Shown here: positions 26,104 through 37,616 of the stretch, piece by piece
How positions within the stretch are numbered: the first letter of the stretch is position 1
How the letters are laid out: the number at the start of each line of letters is the position of its first letter
From: Betaproteobacteria bacterium RIFCSPLOWO2_12_FULL_68_20
GTDB taxonomy: Bacteria; Pseudomonadota; Gammaproteobacteria; Burkholderiales; SG8-39
NCBI GenBank assembly: GCA_001770655.1
Contig: MERQ01000014.1
Coordinates: 1-64,000 of the forward strand
Reading direction: 5' to 3'
DNA length: 64,000 nucleotides
Translations under genes and position numbers: made by a program
Notes under the pieces: generated by a model
Told to the model about the DNA's origin: nothing
The model's database searches: none
The model's input: the letters and a program-made list of their open reading frames with translations, nothing else

Positions 26104-26358
26104 GTGATCACTGTCGGATCGTTCGAAGCCAAGACCAAGCTCGCCGAGCTTCTGGACAAGGTGGAAGCGGGCGAGGTGGTCACCATCACCAGGCGCGGCA
26201 AGGCGGTCGCCCAGCTGGTGGCGATCACTGGCGCCGACGACCGGGAAAGGCGGCGCCGCGCCGTCGAGGACATCATGCGCTGGCGCGTCGGCAAGGATCG
26301 TGGCGCCAAGCCCGGCTCGACGATTCCCGAATTGATCAAGGCGGGCCGGCGTTACTGA
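26104..26358 (+). CDS. Phd/YefM-type antitoxin
   Basis: An 84-residue antitoxin with the Phd/YefM N-terminal DNA-binding fold, reading ITVGSFEAKTKLAELLDKVE and VTITRRGKAVAQLV. A GTG start is chosen: it follows GGAGG by five bases and gives the standard family N-terminus. The C-terminal tail (residues 55-84) should wrap the toxin. Its stop overlaps the start of the PIN-domain toxin (TGATG), giving a classic antitoxin-toxin operon that the antitoxin would repress. Confidence 0.87.
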   Translation: MITVGSFEAKTKLAELLDKVEAGEVVTITRRGKAVAQLVAITGADDRERRRRAVEDIMRWRVGKDRGAKPGSTIPELIKAGRRY

Positions 26359-26816
26359 TGGAGTTCGTGGTCGACTGCTCGGTGAGCCTCGCCTGGTTTC
26401 TGGAGGACGAGCGCAATGCCTTCACCGATACGATCCTTCGCGCTACGGAGACCTCCGACCACTGGGTGCCGGCAGTCTGGCCGCTCGAGTTCGCAAACGG
26501 GCTGCTGATGGCGGAGCGCCGCAAGCGGATCGACCGGACCGCGCGGCTCGACGCGCTCAGGAAAGTGCTGCTCCCGGGCTTGCGGATCGACACGGCGCCC
26601 GTGGACATGCAGGCGATCAGCGCGCTCGCCGAGCGGCACGATCTGACCACGTACGACGCGTCGTATCTGGAGTTGGCATTGCGGCTGGGCTTCGATCTGG
26701 TCACCCTCGACCGCGATCTGGCGAGCGCCGCCGCGGCCGATGGGATTGCCGTCCAGTCGCCCGGCCGCTCGACGGCTTCCCAGGCGCGCCGACGCTACGC
26801 GGCCCGGGCGGCGTGA
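26358..26816 (+). CDS. vapC: PIN-domain ribonuclease toxin (VapC-like)
   Basis: A 152-residue PIN-domain protein. Acidic residues expected for the metal-dependent RNase site are present: D6 (FVVDCSVSLAW), the glutamate in PLEFANGLL, and aspartates in TTYDASYLELA and LVTLDRDLA. It pairs with the Phd/YefM antitoxin, overlapping it by one base. The combination of Phd-type antitoxin with a PIN toxin is common. VapC toxins cleave tRNA or rRNA; the target here is unknown. Confidence 0.87.
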   Translation: MEFVVDCSVSLAWFLEDERNAFTDTILRATETSDHWVPAVWPLEFANGLLMAERRKRIDRTARLDALRKVLLPGLRIDTAPVDMQAISALAERHDLTTYDASYLELALRLGFDLVTLDRDLASAAAADGIAVQSPGRSTASQARRRYAARAA

Positions 26817-26833
26817 GCGCGGGATGACTACAA

Positions 26834-26868
26834 TATCTAGTGCGCTGATCGGGACCCGGAACTAGATA
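26834..26868. promoter_or_regulatory. Inverted repeat in the parE leader
   Basis: TATCTAG (26834-26840) and CTAGATA (26862-26868) form perfect 7-bp arms that end one base before the parE ATG. The upstream arm overlaps a TACAAT hexamer (26829-26834) resembling a -10 box. An operator or a leader hairpin hiding the ribosome-binding region are both possible. There is no evidence for a specific regulator. Confidence 0.45.
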
Positions 26869-26869
26869 C

Positions 26870-28843
26870 ATGGCCAAGCAGGCGGTCTACGACGCATCGG
26901 CCATCCAGGCTCTGAAAGGCCTGGAGCCGGTGCGCCGCATGCCGGGGATGTACACGCACACCGTGCATCCCCTGCACGTGGTGCAGGAGGCGATCGACAA
27001 CGCGGTGGACGAGGCGCTCGCCGGCCACGGCAAGCGCATCACCGTCACGGTGCGCAAGGACGGCTCGGTCGAGGTCGAAGACGAGGGCCGCGGCGTGCCG
27101 GTCGACATGCACGCGGAGGAAAAGAAGCCCGCGGTCGAGGTCGCCTTCACCATGCTGCACGCGGGCGGCAAGTTCTCGCGCTCGGGCGAAGGCGTGTACC
27201 ACATCTCCGGCGGCCTGCACGGCGTCGGCGTCGCGGTCTCGAACGCGCTCTCGAGGCGCTGCGAGGTGACGGTGTACCGCGACGGCCAGAAGCACAGCAT
27301 CGCCTTCGAGGGCGGAGAGCTCAAGCAGAAGCTCAAGAGCGAGAAATCGAAGGAAAAGCGCACCGGCACCGTCGTGCGCCTGTGGCCCGACCCGAAGTAC
27401 TTCGACTCGCCGAACATCCCGATGGCCGAGCTCGAGCACCTGGTGCGCTCCAAGGCCTATCTCCTTCCGGGGCTCACCACCGTGCTCGAGGTCGAGGGAA
27501 AGGAGAAGAAGACCTGGAAGTACGAGCGCGGCATGGCGCAGTACTTCGACTTCATGCTGCAGGGGCGCGAGCTGGCGGCGCCGCTGTTCGCAGGCGAGAA
27601 GATCTTCGACGAGAAGGCGGCCGCCGAGCACGCCGAGATCGAGGCGGGCGAGGGCGCGGCCTGGGCGATCGGCTGGGTGGCGGAGGGCGAGGTGTTCGCC
27701 GACTCGCACGTGAATCTGATCCCGACCCGCTCCGGCGGCACGCACGAGGCGGGCTTCCGCTCGGGCGTGTTCGAGGCGCTCGCCGCGTTCATGGAAACGC
27801 GCGCGCTCGCGCCCAAGGGAGTGAAGCTCATCGCCGACGACCTGTTCCAGCGCGCCTGCTTCACGCTCTCGGCGCGCATCGTGCGCGTGCAGTTCCACGG
27901 CCAGACCAAGGAGAAGCTCACCACGCGCCACGCGGCGAAGCTGCTGGAGCTGTGCGTGCGCGACGCGTTCGAGCTATGGCTGAGCGAGCATCCCGAGGAC
28001 GGCAAGAGGATCGCCGAGCTGGCGGTCGAGCAGGCGATGAGCCGGCTCGCGCGCGGCAAGAAGGTCGAGCGCAAGAAATCGAGCGGCATCGCCACGCTCC
28101 CCGGCAAGCTGGTCGACTGCGCCTCGGGCGAGGTGGCGAGAAACGAGCTGTTCCTGGTCGAGGGCGACTCGGCGGGCGGCTCGGCCAAGGAGGCGCGCGA
28201 CAAGGAGTCCCAGGCGGTGCTGCCGCTGCGCGGCAAGGTGCTGAACACGATGTCGAAGGACAGCCGCACCGTGCTCGCCAACAAGGAGCTGCAGGCGATC
28301 GCCACCGCGATCGGCGTGGACCCGCACGGCGCCGAGGACAGCGTCGACCTCTCGGGCATCCGCTACGGAAAGGTGATCGTGATGACCGACGCCGACGTGG
28401 ACGGCGGGCACATCCAGGCGCTGCTGCTCACGTTCTTTTTCATGCACGCGCCGAAGCTGGTCGAGCGCGGCCACCTCTACGTTGCGCAGCCGCCGCTCTA
28501 CAAGCTGGAAGTGCCCGGGCAGGGCAAGGGCAGGCCGGCGCGCCGCATCTACTGCCTGGACGACGACGAGATGGAGGAGGCGATCGGGCAGCTGAAGAAG
28601 GAGAAAGTGAGGGACGGCGCCTGGGAGATCTCGCGCTTCAAAGGGCTCGGGGAGATGAGCCCCGAGCAGCTCTGGGAGACCACCATGAACCCGGACACGC
28701 GGCGCCTGGTGCGCATGCAGCTCGACTCGAAGCAGATGAAAAAAGCGCGCGAGACCTTCGAGCTCCTCATGGACTCTGGCGAGGCCGAAGGCCGGCGCAA
28801 CTGGATGCGCGAGCACTGGAAGAGCGTGGAGGCCGATGTCTGA
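26870..28843 (+). CDS. parE: DNA topoisomerase IV subunit B
   Basis: ATPase subunit of topoisomerase IV (chromosome decatenation), 657 residues. GHKL ATPase motifs are present (EAIDNAVDEALAG; SGGLHGVGVAVSNALS), then the transducer, and a TOPRIM region with LVEGDSAGGSAKEARD and TDADVDGGHIQALLL. The C-terminus FKGLGEMSPEQLWETTMNPD is conserved. The length fits ParE (about 630-660) rather than GyrB, which carries an insert. parC lies downstream, separated only by a small gene framed by inverted repeats. Confidence 0.95.
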   Translation: MAKQAVYDASAIQALKGLEPVRRMPGMYTHTVHPLHVVQEAIDNAVDEALAGHGKRITVTVRKDGSVEVEDEGRGVPVDMHAEEKKPAVEVAFTMLHAGGKFSRSGEGVYHISGGLHGVGVAVSNALSRRCEVTVYRDGQKHSIAFEGGELKQKLKSEKSKEKRTGTVVRLWPDPKYFDSPNIPMAELEHLVRSKAYLLPGLTTVLEVEGKEKKTWKYERGMAQYFDFMLQGRELAAPLFAGEKIFDEKAAAEHAEIEAGEGAAWAIGWVAEGEVFADSHVNLIPTRSGGTHEAGFRSGVFEALAAFMETRALAPKGVKLIADDLFQRACFTLSARIVRVQFHGQTKEKLTTRHAAKLLELCVRDAFELWLSEHPEDGKRIAELAVEQAMSRLARGKKVERKKSSGIATLPGKLVDCASGEVARNELFLVEGDSAGGSAKEARDKESQAVLPLRGKVLNTMSKDSRTVLANKELQAIATAIGVDPHGAEDSVDLSGIRYGKVIVMTDADVDGGHIQALLLTFFFMHAPKLVERGHLYVAQPPLYKLEVPGQGKGRPARRIYCLDDDEMEEAIGQLKKEKVRDGAWEISRFKGLGEMSPEQLWETTMNPDTRRLVRMQLDSKQMKKARETFELLMDSGEAEGRRNWMREHWKSVEADV

Positions 28844-28854
28844 ATCAGGAATCG

Positions 28855-29143
28855 GGGACAGACCACGTTTTTCGGAAGAAGGAGGGCAAATGGCGGCAAA
28901 AAAGAAATCCTCCAGGAGCGCGAAGCCGGTGTGGGAGCGCGCCTACAAGGGCCATGTCCTGTGGCTCGGCAAGCAAAAGCTCGGGAAGGTGACCCTGGCC
29001 GACGCAGGCCGCTACACCTGGGAGGCGGCCGGCAGAGCCGGCGCCGCAGACGAGCTGGAGCGGGCGAAGAAAGCCGTCGAGCTCGCCGTGGCGATGGCGG
29101 ACAAGCAGCCCGACCTGTTCAGTTGAAAAACGTGGTCTGTCCC
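28855..29143. repeat. Inverted 19-bp repeat pair enclosing a small gene between parE and parC
   Basis: GGGACAGACCACGTTTTTC at 28855-28873 and its exact reverse complement at 29125-29143 enclose 251 bp that contain one small ORF. The left arm begins 11 bp after the parE stop, and the right arm contributes the last two bases of the small gene's stop codon. The core belongs to the dispersed GGGACAGACC family seen elsewhere in the window. The arrangement resembles a miniature mobile unit or a pair of REP elements that captured a gene. Confidence 0.85.
28890..29126 (+). CDS. Small hypothetical protein between parE and parC
   Basis: A 78-residue protein starting MAAKKKSSRSAKPVWERAYK, behind a good ribosome-binding site (GAAGGAGGGC). 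A basic N-terminus is followed by KGHVLWLGKQKLGKVTLADAG, a helical stretch rich in Ala, Glu and Lys, and the C-terminus KQPDLFS. No family recognised. It lies entirely between two inverted 19-bp repeats, and its stop codon reads into the right arm. An association with topoisomerase IV is suggested only by position. Confidence 0.6.
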   Translation: MAAKKKSSRSAKPVWERAYKGHVLWLGKQKLGKVTLADAGRYTWEAAGRAGAADELERAKKAVELAVAMADKQPDLFS

Positions 29144-29161
29144 TGTTTCGGATAATTGACG

Positions 29162-31494
<2,333 letters not shown>

Positions 31495-31498
<4 letters not shown>

Positions 31499-31833
31499 GC
31501 CTTTTTCTGGTAGGCCGAGCACCAGCCTTTCGCGTTCACCTGCTTGCCGGGAAAGATCTGGCACGGGCCCCAGTCGCCGGTCTTGCCCTGGTAGAGGTTG
31601 CAATTCGCGCAGGTCTGGCCGGCCTGGTAATTCTTGAATTTCGCCTTGTCCACCTTGGAGGCATCGTGCTTGTAGCCGAGCGCCTGCGCCTGCTGGTCTT
31701 TTTCGTCGAGGCGCGGCTGCGCCCCCTGCGCGAGGCCGTCGCCGATGCGCGACACGAAGGCGAGGGAAACCGCGGCGATCGAGCCGGACTTGAGCAGCGC
31801 ACGGCGGCGGAGATCGATTGGCTTGCGTTTCAT
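31495..31833 (-). CDS. High-potential iron-sulfur protein (HiPIP)
   Basis: A 112-residue periplasmic electron carrier. The N-terminus carries a Tat signal ([10 protein letters not shown], then [11 protein letters not shown]). The mature part has the four [4Fe-4S] ligands in HiPIP spacing: C75, C78 (QTCANCNLY), C91 (GPCQIFPG) and C105 (GWCSAY). HiPIPs carry electrons to cytochrome oxidases or photosynthetic reaction centres, and are common in Gammaproteobacteria and Burkholderiales. Its stop overlaps the parC stop tail to tail. No partner redox gene is adjacent. Confidence 0.93.
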
Positions 31834-31950
31834 TGGCTGGCTCTCCTGGCTGGCTGATGGAGGTTTGATTCAGCGACCCCCGAGCGAGTTCCGCGCCCAG
31901 TCGAGCACGACGGCGAGGCGCGGCGGGAGCAGTTCCTCCCCTGTCCCGTT

Positions 31951-31988
31951 GTTCTCAAGGCTGCTACAATCGTAGCTATGTTGAGAAC
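31951..31988. promoter_or_regulatory. Promoter and operator of the HTH-MNT/HepT module
   Basis: GTTCTCAA (31951-31958) and TTGAGAAC (31981-31988) are perfect 8-bp inverted arms around a -10-like TACAAT (31965-31970), itself inside GCTAC-AATC-GTAGC. The right arm overlaps codons 2-4 of the gene, whose ATG is at 31978. A transcript from this -10 would begin at or next to the ATG and so be leaderless. The N-terminal HTH of the encoded protein is the obvious candidate repressor. Confidence 0.65.
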
Positions 31989-32622
31989 GGATCGTTTGGG
32001 CCGATTGTCGCCGAGGCCCGACATCGCCAACCTGCTGTTCGGCACGTACCGTCACCAGGCGCTGTCGCTCCTGCTCCTGCACCCGCGCGAGAGCTACCAC
32101 GTGCGCGAGATCGCCCGCCTGACCGGCATCCCGGCCGGCTCGCTGCACCGCGAGCTGCGGCTGCTCGCCGGCGCCGGGCTGCTGCACCGCGAGCGCGCGG
32201 GAAACCAGGTTCGCTACCGCGCGGATCCGGAGTCGCCAGTGTTCGAGGACTTGGCGAGAATGCTCGGCAAGACCGCCGCGGCATTCACGCTGCAGAGTCC
32301 CGCTGCGGGATACGCGGTCGAGCGGCCGCCCGCCATCCCGAAGCGCAGGCTGAAGGAGATCTGCCGGCGCTACGGCGTCAGGAAAATGTCGCTGTTCGGC
32401 TCAGCGGCGCGCGGCGAGCTGCTTCCCGAGAGCGACGTCGATCTGCTGGTCGAGTTCAAGCCGTCGAGCCGCACCACGAGCTTCGACCTGGTCCACCTGC
32501 AGGACGAGCTCTCGGCGCTGTTCGGCGACCGGCGCGTGCAGCTCGCGGAGCCGGGGATCCTGAGGAATCCGCACCGGCGCCGGGCCATCCTCCCCGATCT
32601 GCGCACCCTGTATGAAGGCTGA
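31978..32622 (+). CDS. Winged-HTH regulator fused to a minimal nucleotidyltransferase (MntA-type antitoxin)
   Basis: A 214-residue fusion. Residues 20-95 form a winged HTH (VREIARLTGIPAGSLHREL; LLAGAGLLHRERAGNQVRY). Residues 125-214 are a minimal nucleotidyltransferase with the diagnostic GSAARGELLPESDVDLLVEF (GS-X10-DxD type). In MntA/HepT modules the nucleotidyltransferase AMPylates and neutralises the HepT RNase. Here the antitoxin carries its own DNA-binding domain, which would give autoregulation. The hepT-like gene overlaps it by 11 bp. The perfect inverted repeat over the promoter supports that model. Confidence 0.85.
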   Translation: MLRTDRLGRLSPRPDIANLLFGTYRHQALSLLLLHPRESYHVREIARLTGIPAGSLHRELRLLAGAGLLHRERAGNQVRYRADPESPVFEDLARMLGKTAAAFTLQSPAAGYAVERPPAIPKRRLKEICRRYGVRKMSLFGSAARGELLPESDVDLLVEFKPSSRTTSFDLVHLQDELSALFGDRRVQLAEPGILRNPHRRRAILPDLRTLYEG

Positions 32623-32956
32623 AACGCGCGACGCCGCGCACCTGTGGGACATGCGCGAATTCGCGCGCCAGTCGCACCGGCTGGTGCGGCGGATAGCGTT
32701 CGCGCGGCTGCAGAAGGACGCGGTGCGCCGGCTCGCGCTCGAGCGCGCGCTCGAGCTGCTCGGGGAAGCGGCGCGGCGCGTGAGCTCCGCGTTCCAGGTC
32801 GCGCATCCCGAGATCGACTGGCGCGCGATCGTCGGGCAGCGCAACGTCATCGCGCACGCTTACGGCGAGATCAGCCATCGGCGGCTTTACGATGCGGCGC
32901 GCGATCGCGTGCCCGGCCTGGTCGCCTCGCTCGACCGGCTGCTGGGAAAGGACTGA
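32612..32956 (+). CDS. HepT-like ribonuclease toxin (DUF86)
   Basis: A 114-residue all-helical HEPN protein. The catalytic RX4-6H motif followed by the AMPylation-target tyrosine is visible as RNVIAHAY (about residues 82-89). It overlaps the upstream MNT gene by 11 bp, the standard antitoxin-toxin order for this family. The module closely parallels the second MNT/HepT pair at 45339-46026. Substrate RNA unknown; in characterised systems HepT cleaves tRNA or mRNA. Confidence 0.85.
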   Translation: MKAETRDAAHLWDMREFARQSHRLVRRIAFARLQKDAVRRLALERALELLGEAARRVSSAFQVAHPEIDWRAIVGQRNVIAHAYGEISHRRLYDAARDRVPGLVASLDRLLGKD

Positions 32957-32959
32957 GGC

Positions 32960-34192
32960 GTGCGCGACTCGATCCGCACGCTGCGCCCGATGTGGGCGCC
33001 GGCGCTGATTCTCGCCGGCACGACGCTCGCGGTGTGGCTCGGCCCGGGGCTCCCTGCTTCGCTTTCCGGCCTGCGCACCGCCGCGCCCTACGCGATGCTC
33101 GCCGCCGGGTTCGCGGTCGCGTGGTGGTTCAACCGCGGCCGCGCGTTCGTGTTCCTCGCCGCGCTGCTCGCCGCGTACGGCGGCACCCAGTACGCGCTCG
33201 GCTTCGGCGATTTCGCCGCCCAGGCGACCTACACGCTGATCTCGGTGCTCGTGCCGTTCAACCTGCTGCTCGCGCTCGTCCTCGCCGAGCGCGGCGCGCG
33301 CCATGCCGGCGCCGCGCAGTGGCTGCTGTTCCTCGTCGCGCAGGCGATGCTCGTGTTCTGGATCGCCGCCGCGGGACGCAGCTGGCTCTCGGGCACCGTG
33401 TGGCAAGACCTGCTCGGGCACTGGGCGCTGCGCTCGCCTCCCACGCCGCTCGTCGGGCGCATCGCCTTCGCCGCTGCGTTCGTCGCCTCGGTGTGGCGCT
33501 CCTGGCCGCTGCAGCGCCCGCCCGACGTCGGCGTGGCGGGCGCGCTGGGCGCATTCTTCATCGCTTCGGAATTCGCGGGCTCGCCCGGCGCCTACGGCGC
33601 GTTCATGACCGCCTCGGGCGCGATCCTGATCGTCGCGCTGCTCCAGGAATCGCACCGCCTCGCGTTCCGCGACGAGCTGACCGGGCTGCCCGGGCGCCGC
33701 GCGCTCGAGGAGCGCCTGCACGCCCTCGGCGACTCGTACGCGATCGCGATGGTGGACGTGGATCACTTCAAGCAGTTCAACGACACGCACGGCCACGACA
33801 CCGGCGACCAGGTGCTCAGGCTGGTCGCGGCGCGGCTCGCCGAGGTCGGAGGAGGCGGCACCGCGTTCCGCTACGGCGGCGAGGAGTTCACCGTGCTCTT
33901 CGCCGGCCGCACGCTCGGGGAGGCAGCGCCGCACCTCGAGGCAATCCGCGCCTCGATCGAGCATTACAGGATCGCGCTGCGCGGCGAGGACCGGCCGAAG
34001 AAGCCCGAGGAGGGCTCGAAGCGCCGCGCCGGCCAATCGGCCGACAAGGCGTTGTCGGTCACGGTCAGCATCGGCGCCGCGCAGCCGGGCAAGCGCCTGA
34101 AGACGCCCGCGCAGGTCCTCAAGGCAGCCGACGAGGCGCTCTACCGCGCGAAAAAGGCCGGCCGCAACCGCGTGGCGGTACTTGGCGCCTAG
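32960..34192 (+). CDS. Membrane-bound diguanylate cyclase
   Basis: A 410-residue protein from a GTG start four bases after the hepT stop. The first 225 residues hold about seven to eight hydrophobic segments (ALILAGTTLAVWLGPGL; AQAMLVFWIAAAG) forming a membrane sensor of unknown type. The GGDEF domain follows (FRDELTGLPGRRALEERL; MVDVDHFKQFNDTHGHDTGD) with an intact GGEEF at 306-310. Synthesises c-di-GMP from two GTP. The linker PKKPEEGSKRRAGQSADKA inside the GGDEF domain is an unusual charged insertion. Confidence 0.9.
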   Translation: MRDSIRTLRPMWAPALILAGTTLAVWLGPGLPASLSGLRTAAPYAMLAAGFAVAWWFNRGRAFVFLAALLAAYGGTQYALGFGDFAAQATYTLISVLVPFNLLLALVLAERGARHAGAAQWLLFLVAQAMLVFWIAAAGRSWLSGTVWQDLLGHWALRSPPTPLVGRIAFAAAFVASVWRSWPLQRPPDVGVAGALGAFFIASEFAGSPGAYGAFMTASGAILIVALLQESHRLAFRDELTGLPGRRALEERLHALGDSYAIAMVDVDHFKQFNDTHGHDTGDQVLRLVAARLAEVGGGGTAFRYGGEEFTVLFAGRTLGEAAPHLEAIRASIEHYRIALRGEDRPKKPEEGSKRRAGQSADKALSVTVSIGAAQPGKRLKTPAQVLKAADEALYRAKKAGRNRVAVLGA

Positions 34193-34196
34193 CCGC

Positions 34197-35093
34197 TCAG
34201 TCGCAGAAGAATTCCACGGTCTCGGAAGTGCCGGCGCGCGGCTGGCCGCAGGCGATCCAGCCGTGCTTGCGCAGCGTGAACTCCTCGCGCCGCAGCAGCA
34301 CCTCGGTGTCGCCCTCGGCGGTGACGTAGGTGCCGTTCGAGCTGTGGTCGCGCAGCACGAACTTGTCGCCGCGCCGCTCGATGGTGCAGTGCTGGCGCGA
34401 GGCCATGGTGTCGGCGACCACCAGCCCGCAGCCCGCCTCGCGCCCGATGCTGATCGAGTCGTTGTCGCGCCGGCGCACGATCTCCTTGTCGCGGTACTTC
34501 AGGCGCAGCACCGCGGACTTCGACCGCGCCGCCTGGGGGCCGCCCATCATCACGGTCATGTCCTCGCCGTGGCGCCATACCAGCTCGGCGAGCCCCACCT
34601 CCTCGGCGCGGCCCTTCACCTGGATCGAGTAGAGGCTCCTCGTCGTGCGGCGGTAGATGGGGCCGAGCAGGCCGACGGTCTCGGCCGAGGTGATGATCTG
34701 GCCCTTGCGCGCCTGGCCGACCAGGCGCGAGGCGAGGTTGACCGTGTCGCCGAACACGTCCTCGTCGCGCTGGATCACCGGCCCGCTGTGAAAGCCGATT
34801 CGCACCCCGAGCTTGGCGTCGCCGACCGGCGCGAGCGCTTCGATCCCCCCCTGCATGTCGGCGGCGGCGGCCGCGGCCGAGTCGGCGCTGCCGAACGCCG
34901 CCATCACCTCGTCGCCGATCGTCTTCACCACGCGGCCGCCCGCCGCCTCGGTCGCGCGGCGCAGGATCTCGAGGCAGCGCGCGACCGCCTCGCTCGCCGT
35001 CGCGTCGCCCGCGGTCTCGTAGAGCTTGCTGCTTTCGCTCACGTCGGCGAAGAGGACGGTCGTATGTCTTGTGGAATCCGTCGGCTCGGTCAC
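34197..35093 (-). CDS. Adenylate/guanylate cyclase with C-terminal FHA domain
   Basis: A 298-residue soluble protein from a GTG start. Residues 10-175 are a class III nucleotide cyclase catalytic domain (TVLFADVSESSKLYE; GGRVVKTIGDEVMAAF; VFGDTVNLASRLV). The two metal-binding aspartates (FADVSES and GDEV) are present. Residues 195-298 form an FHA phosphothreonine-binding domain (DSISIGREAGCGLVV; SRQHCTIERRGDKF; HSSNGTYV). It probably makes cAMP in response to a phosphorylated Ser/Thr-kinase partner. Convergent with the diguanylate cyclase gene, 4 bp apart, which puts two second-messenger systems side by side. Confidence 0.9.
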   Translation of the reverse strand: MTEPTDSTRHTTVLFADVSESSKLYETAGDATASEAVARCLEILRRATEAAGGRVVKTIGDEVMAAFGSADSAAAAAADMQGGIEALAPVGDAKLGVRIGFHSGPVIQRDEDVFGDTVNLASRLVGQARKGQIITSAETVGLLGPIYRRTTRSLYSIQVKGRAEEVGLAELVWRHGEDMTVMMGGPQAARSKSAVLRLKYRDKEIVRRRDNDSISIGREAGCGLVVADTMASRQHCTIERRGDKFVLRDHSSNGTYVTAEGDTEVLLRREEFTLRKHGWIACGQPRAGTSETVEFFCD

Positions 35094-35146
35094 GATTGCA
35101 AGGAAATTCGAATTCCGTCGAGAGTCAGCTGAGAAGCCGCATCAGC

Positions 35147-35395
35147 CTAGAACGATCGCAAACCATCGCTGAATACGCCGTGTTTCATCAAATGCTCGTT
35201 ATATGCCTTGAGCGCCGCACGGTTCTTCCGCAGCCATTCGTCGCGTTCATGGCTCCGGATCGCATCCGCGAGGCTCTCTTCGAACAGCTGCGACAGGCGC
35301 AGCTTCAGGCGCTTCGCGCGCACGAGCAGGCTCGCGTCAACGCTCAGAGTCACGGCCGTCTTCCGTGCTTTCACCGGGATCCTTTGAGCAGGCAT
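35147..35395 (-). CDS. CcdA-family antitoxin without a CcdB partner
   Basis: An 82-residue protein matching CcdA-type antitoxins. An N-terminal ribbon-helix-helix (TAVTLSVDASLLVRAKRLKL; LSQLFEESLADAIR) is followed by the toxin-binding tail WLRKNRAALKAYNEHLMKHG and FSDGLRSF. Start chosen at the ATG giving MPAQRIPVK. No ccdB lies downstream: only 50 bp separate it from the cyclase-FHA gene. It is an orphan antitoxin, perhaps a relic or an anti-addiction gene. Confidence 0.8.
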   Translation of the reverse strand: MPAQRIPVKARKTAVTLSVDASLLVRAKRLKLRLSQLFEESLADAIRSHERDEWLRKNRAALKAYNEHLMKHGVFSDGLRSF

Positions 35396-35519
35396 GGAAT
35401 CGCGCTTCGCATGCAGATGCCTTATCGGGTACACATTACCATGTGCGCTGAGCGGCCATGAAACCGGAACCCGACACCGGCCACGCCATCGCGGCCGCAC
35501 GCTAAACTCGGGCAAAGCC

Positions 35520-37108
<1,589 letters not shown>

Positions 37109-37160
37109 GGCGTGAAATTTGCCCTGCGCAGGCGTGCGTGCCGTCGGTTAGAGTGAACGG

Positions 37161-37616
37161 ATGAAAATCGGAATCCTCACCATCCTCGCGGCGGCGGCGG
37201 CGATGGCGGCCGGCGCGGCGCTCGCCGAGAAGCCCTCCTGGGCCGGCGAAGGCAAGGGCAAGGGCAAAGGGCAGGCGAAGAAGGAGATGAGCGGCAAGGG
37301 CGCGAAGCATTTCACCGCGGACCACCGCGTCTTCGTCAAGGAATACTACGCCGATGAATTCCGCGCCGGGCGCTGCCCGCCCGGCCTCGCCAAGAAGCGC
37401 AACGGCTGCATGCCGCCGGGCCTGGCCAAGAAGTGGCGGGTCGGCCAGCCGCTGCCGCGCGACGTCGTGTTCTACGATCTGCCGCCGGCGCTGGTCGTGA
37501 AGATCGGCGTGCCGCCGCCGGGCCACAAGTACGTGCGCGTCGCCTCCGACATCCTGCTGATCGCTGTCGGCACCGCGATGGTCGTCGAAGCGATCGACGA
37601 CTTGGCGCGCCTCTAG
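37161..37616 (+). CDS. CigR/RcnB-like periplasmic protein
   Basis: A 151-residue secreted protein. The signal peptide (MKIGILTILAAAAAMAAGAA) is followed by a basic, Gly/Lys-rich stretch (GEGKGKGKGQAKKEM). The core carries the paired motifs CPPGLAKKRNGCMPPGLAKK and LPRDVVFYDLPPALVVKI, and the C-terminus is a hydrophobic segment (VASDILLIAVGTAMVVEAI). This layout matches proteins annotated as anti-virulence regulator CigR family or RcnB family. Molecular function is unresolved. Confidence 0.75.
   Translation: MKIGILTILAAAAAMAAGAALAEKPSWAGEGKGKGKGQAKKEMSGKGAKHFTADHRVFVKEYYADEFRAGRCPPGLAKKRNGCMPPGLAKKWRVGQPLPRDVVFYDLPPALVVKIGVPPPGHKYVRVASDILLIAVGTAMVVEAIDDLARL

Noticed and set aside
28855..29143. 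Classical insertion sequence between parE and parC
   Set aside because: The ends are inverted repeats, but the only ORF (78 residues) has no transposase features and no target duplication is evident.
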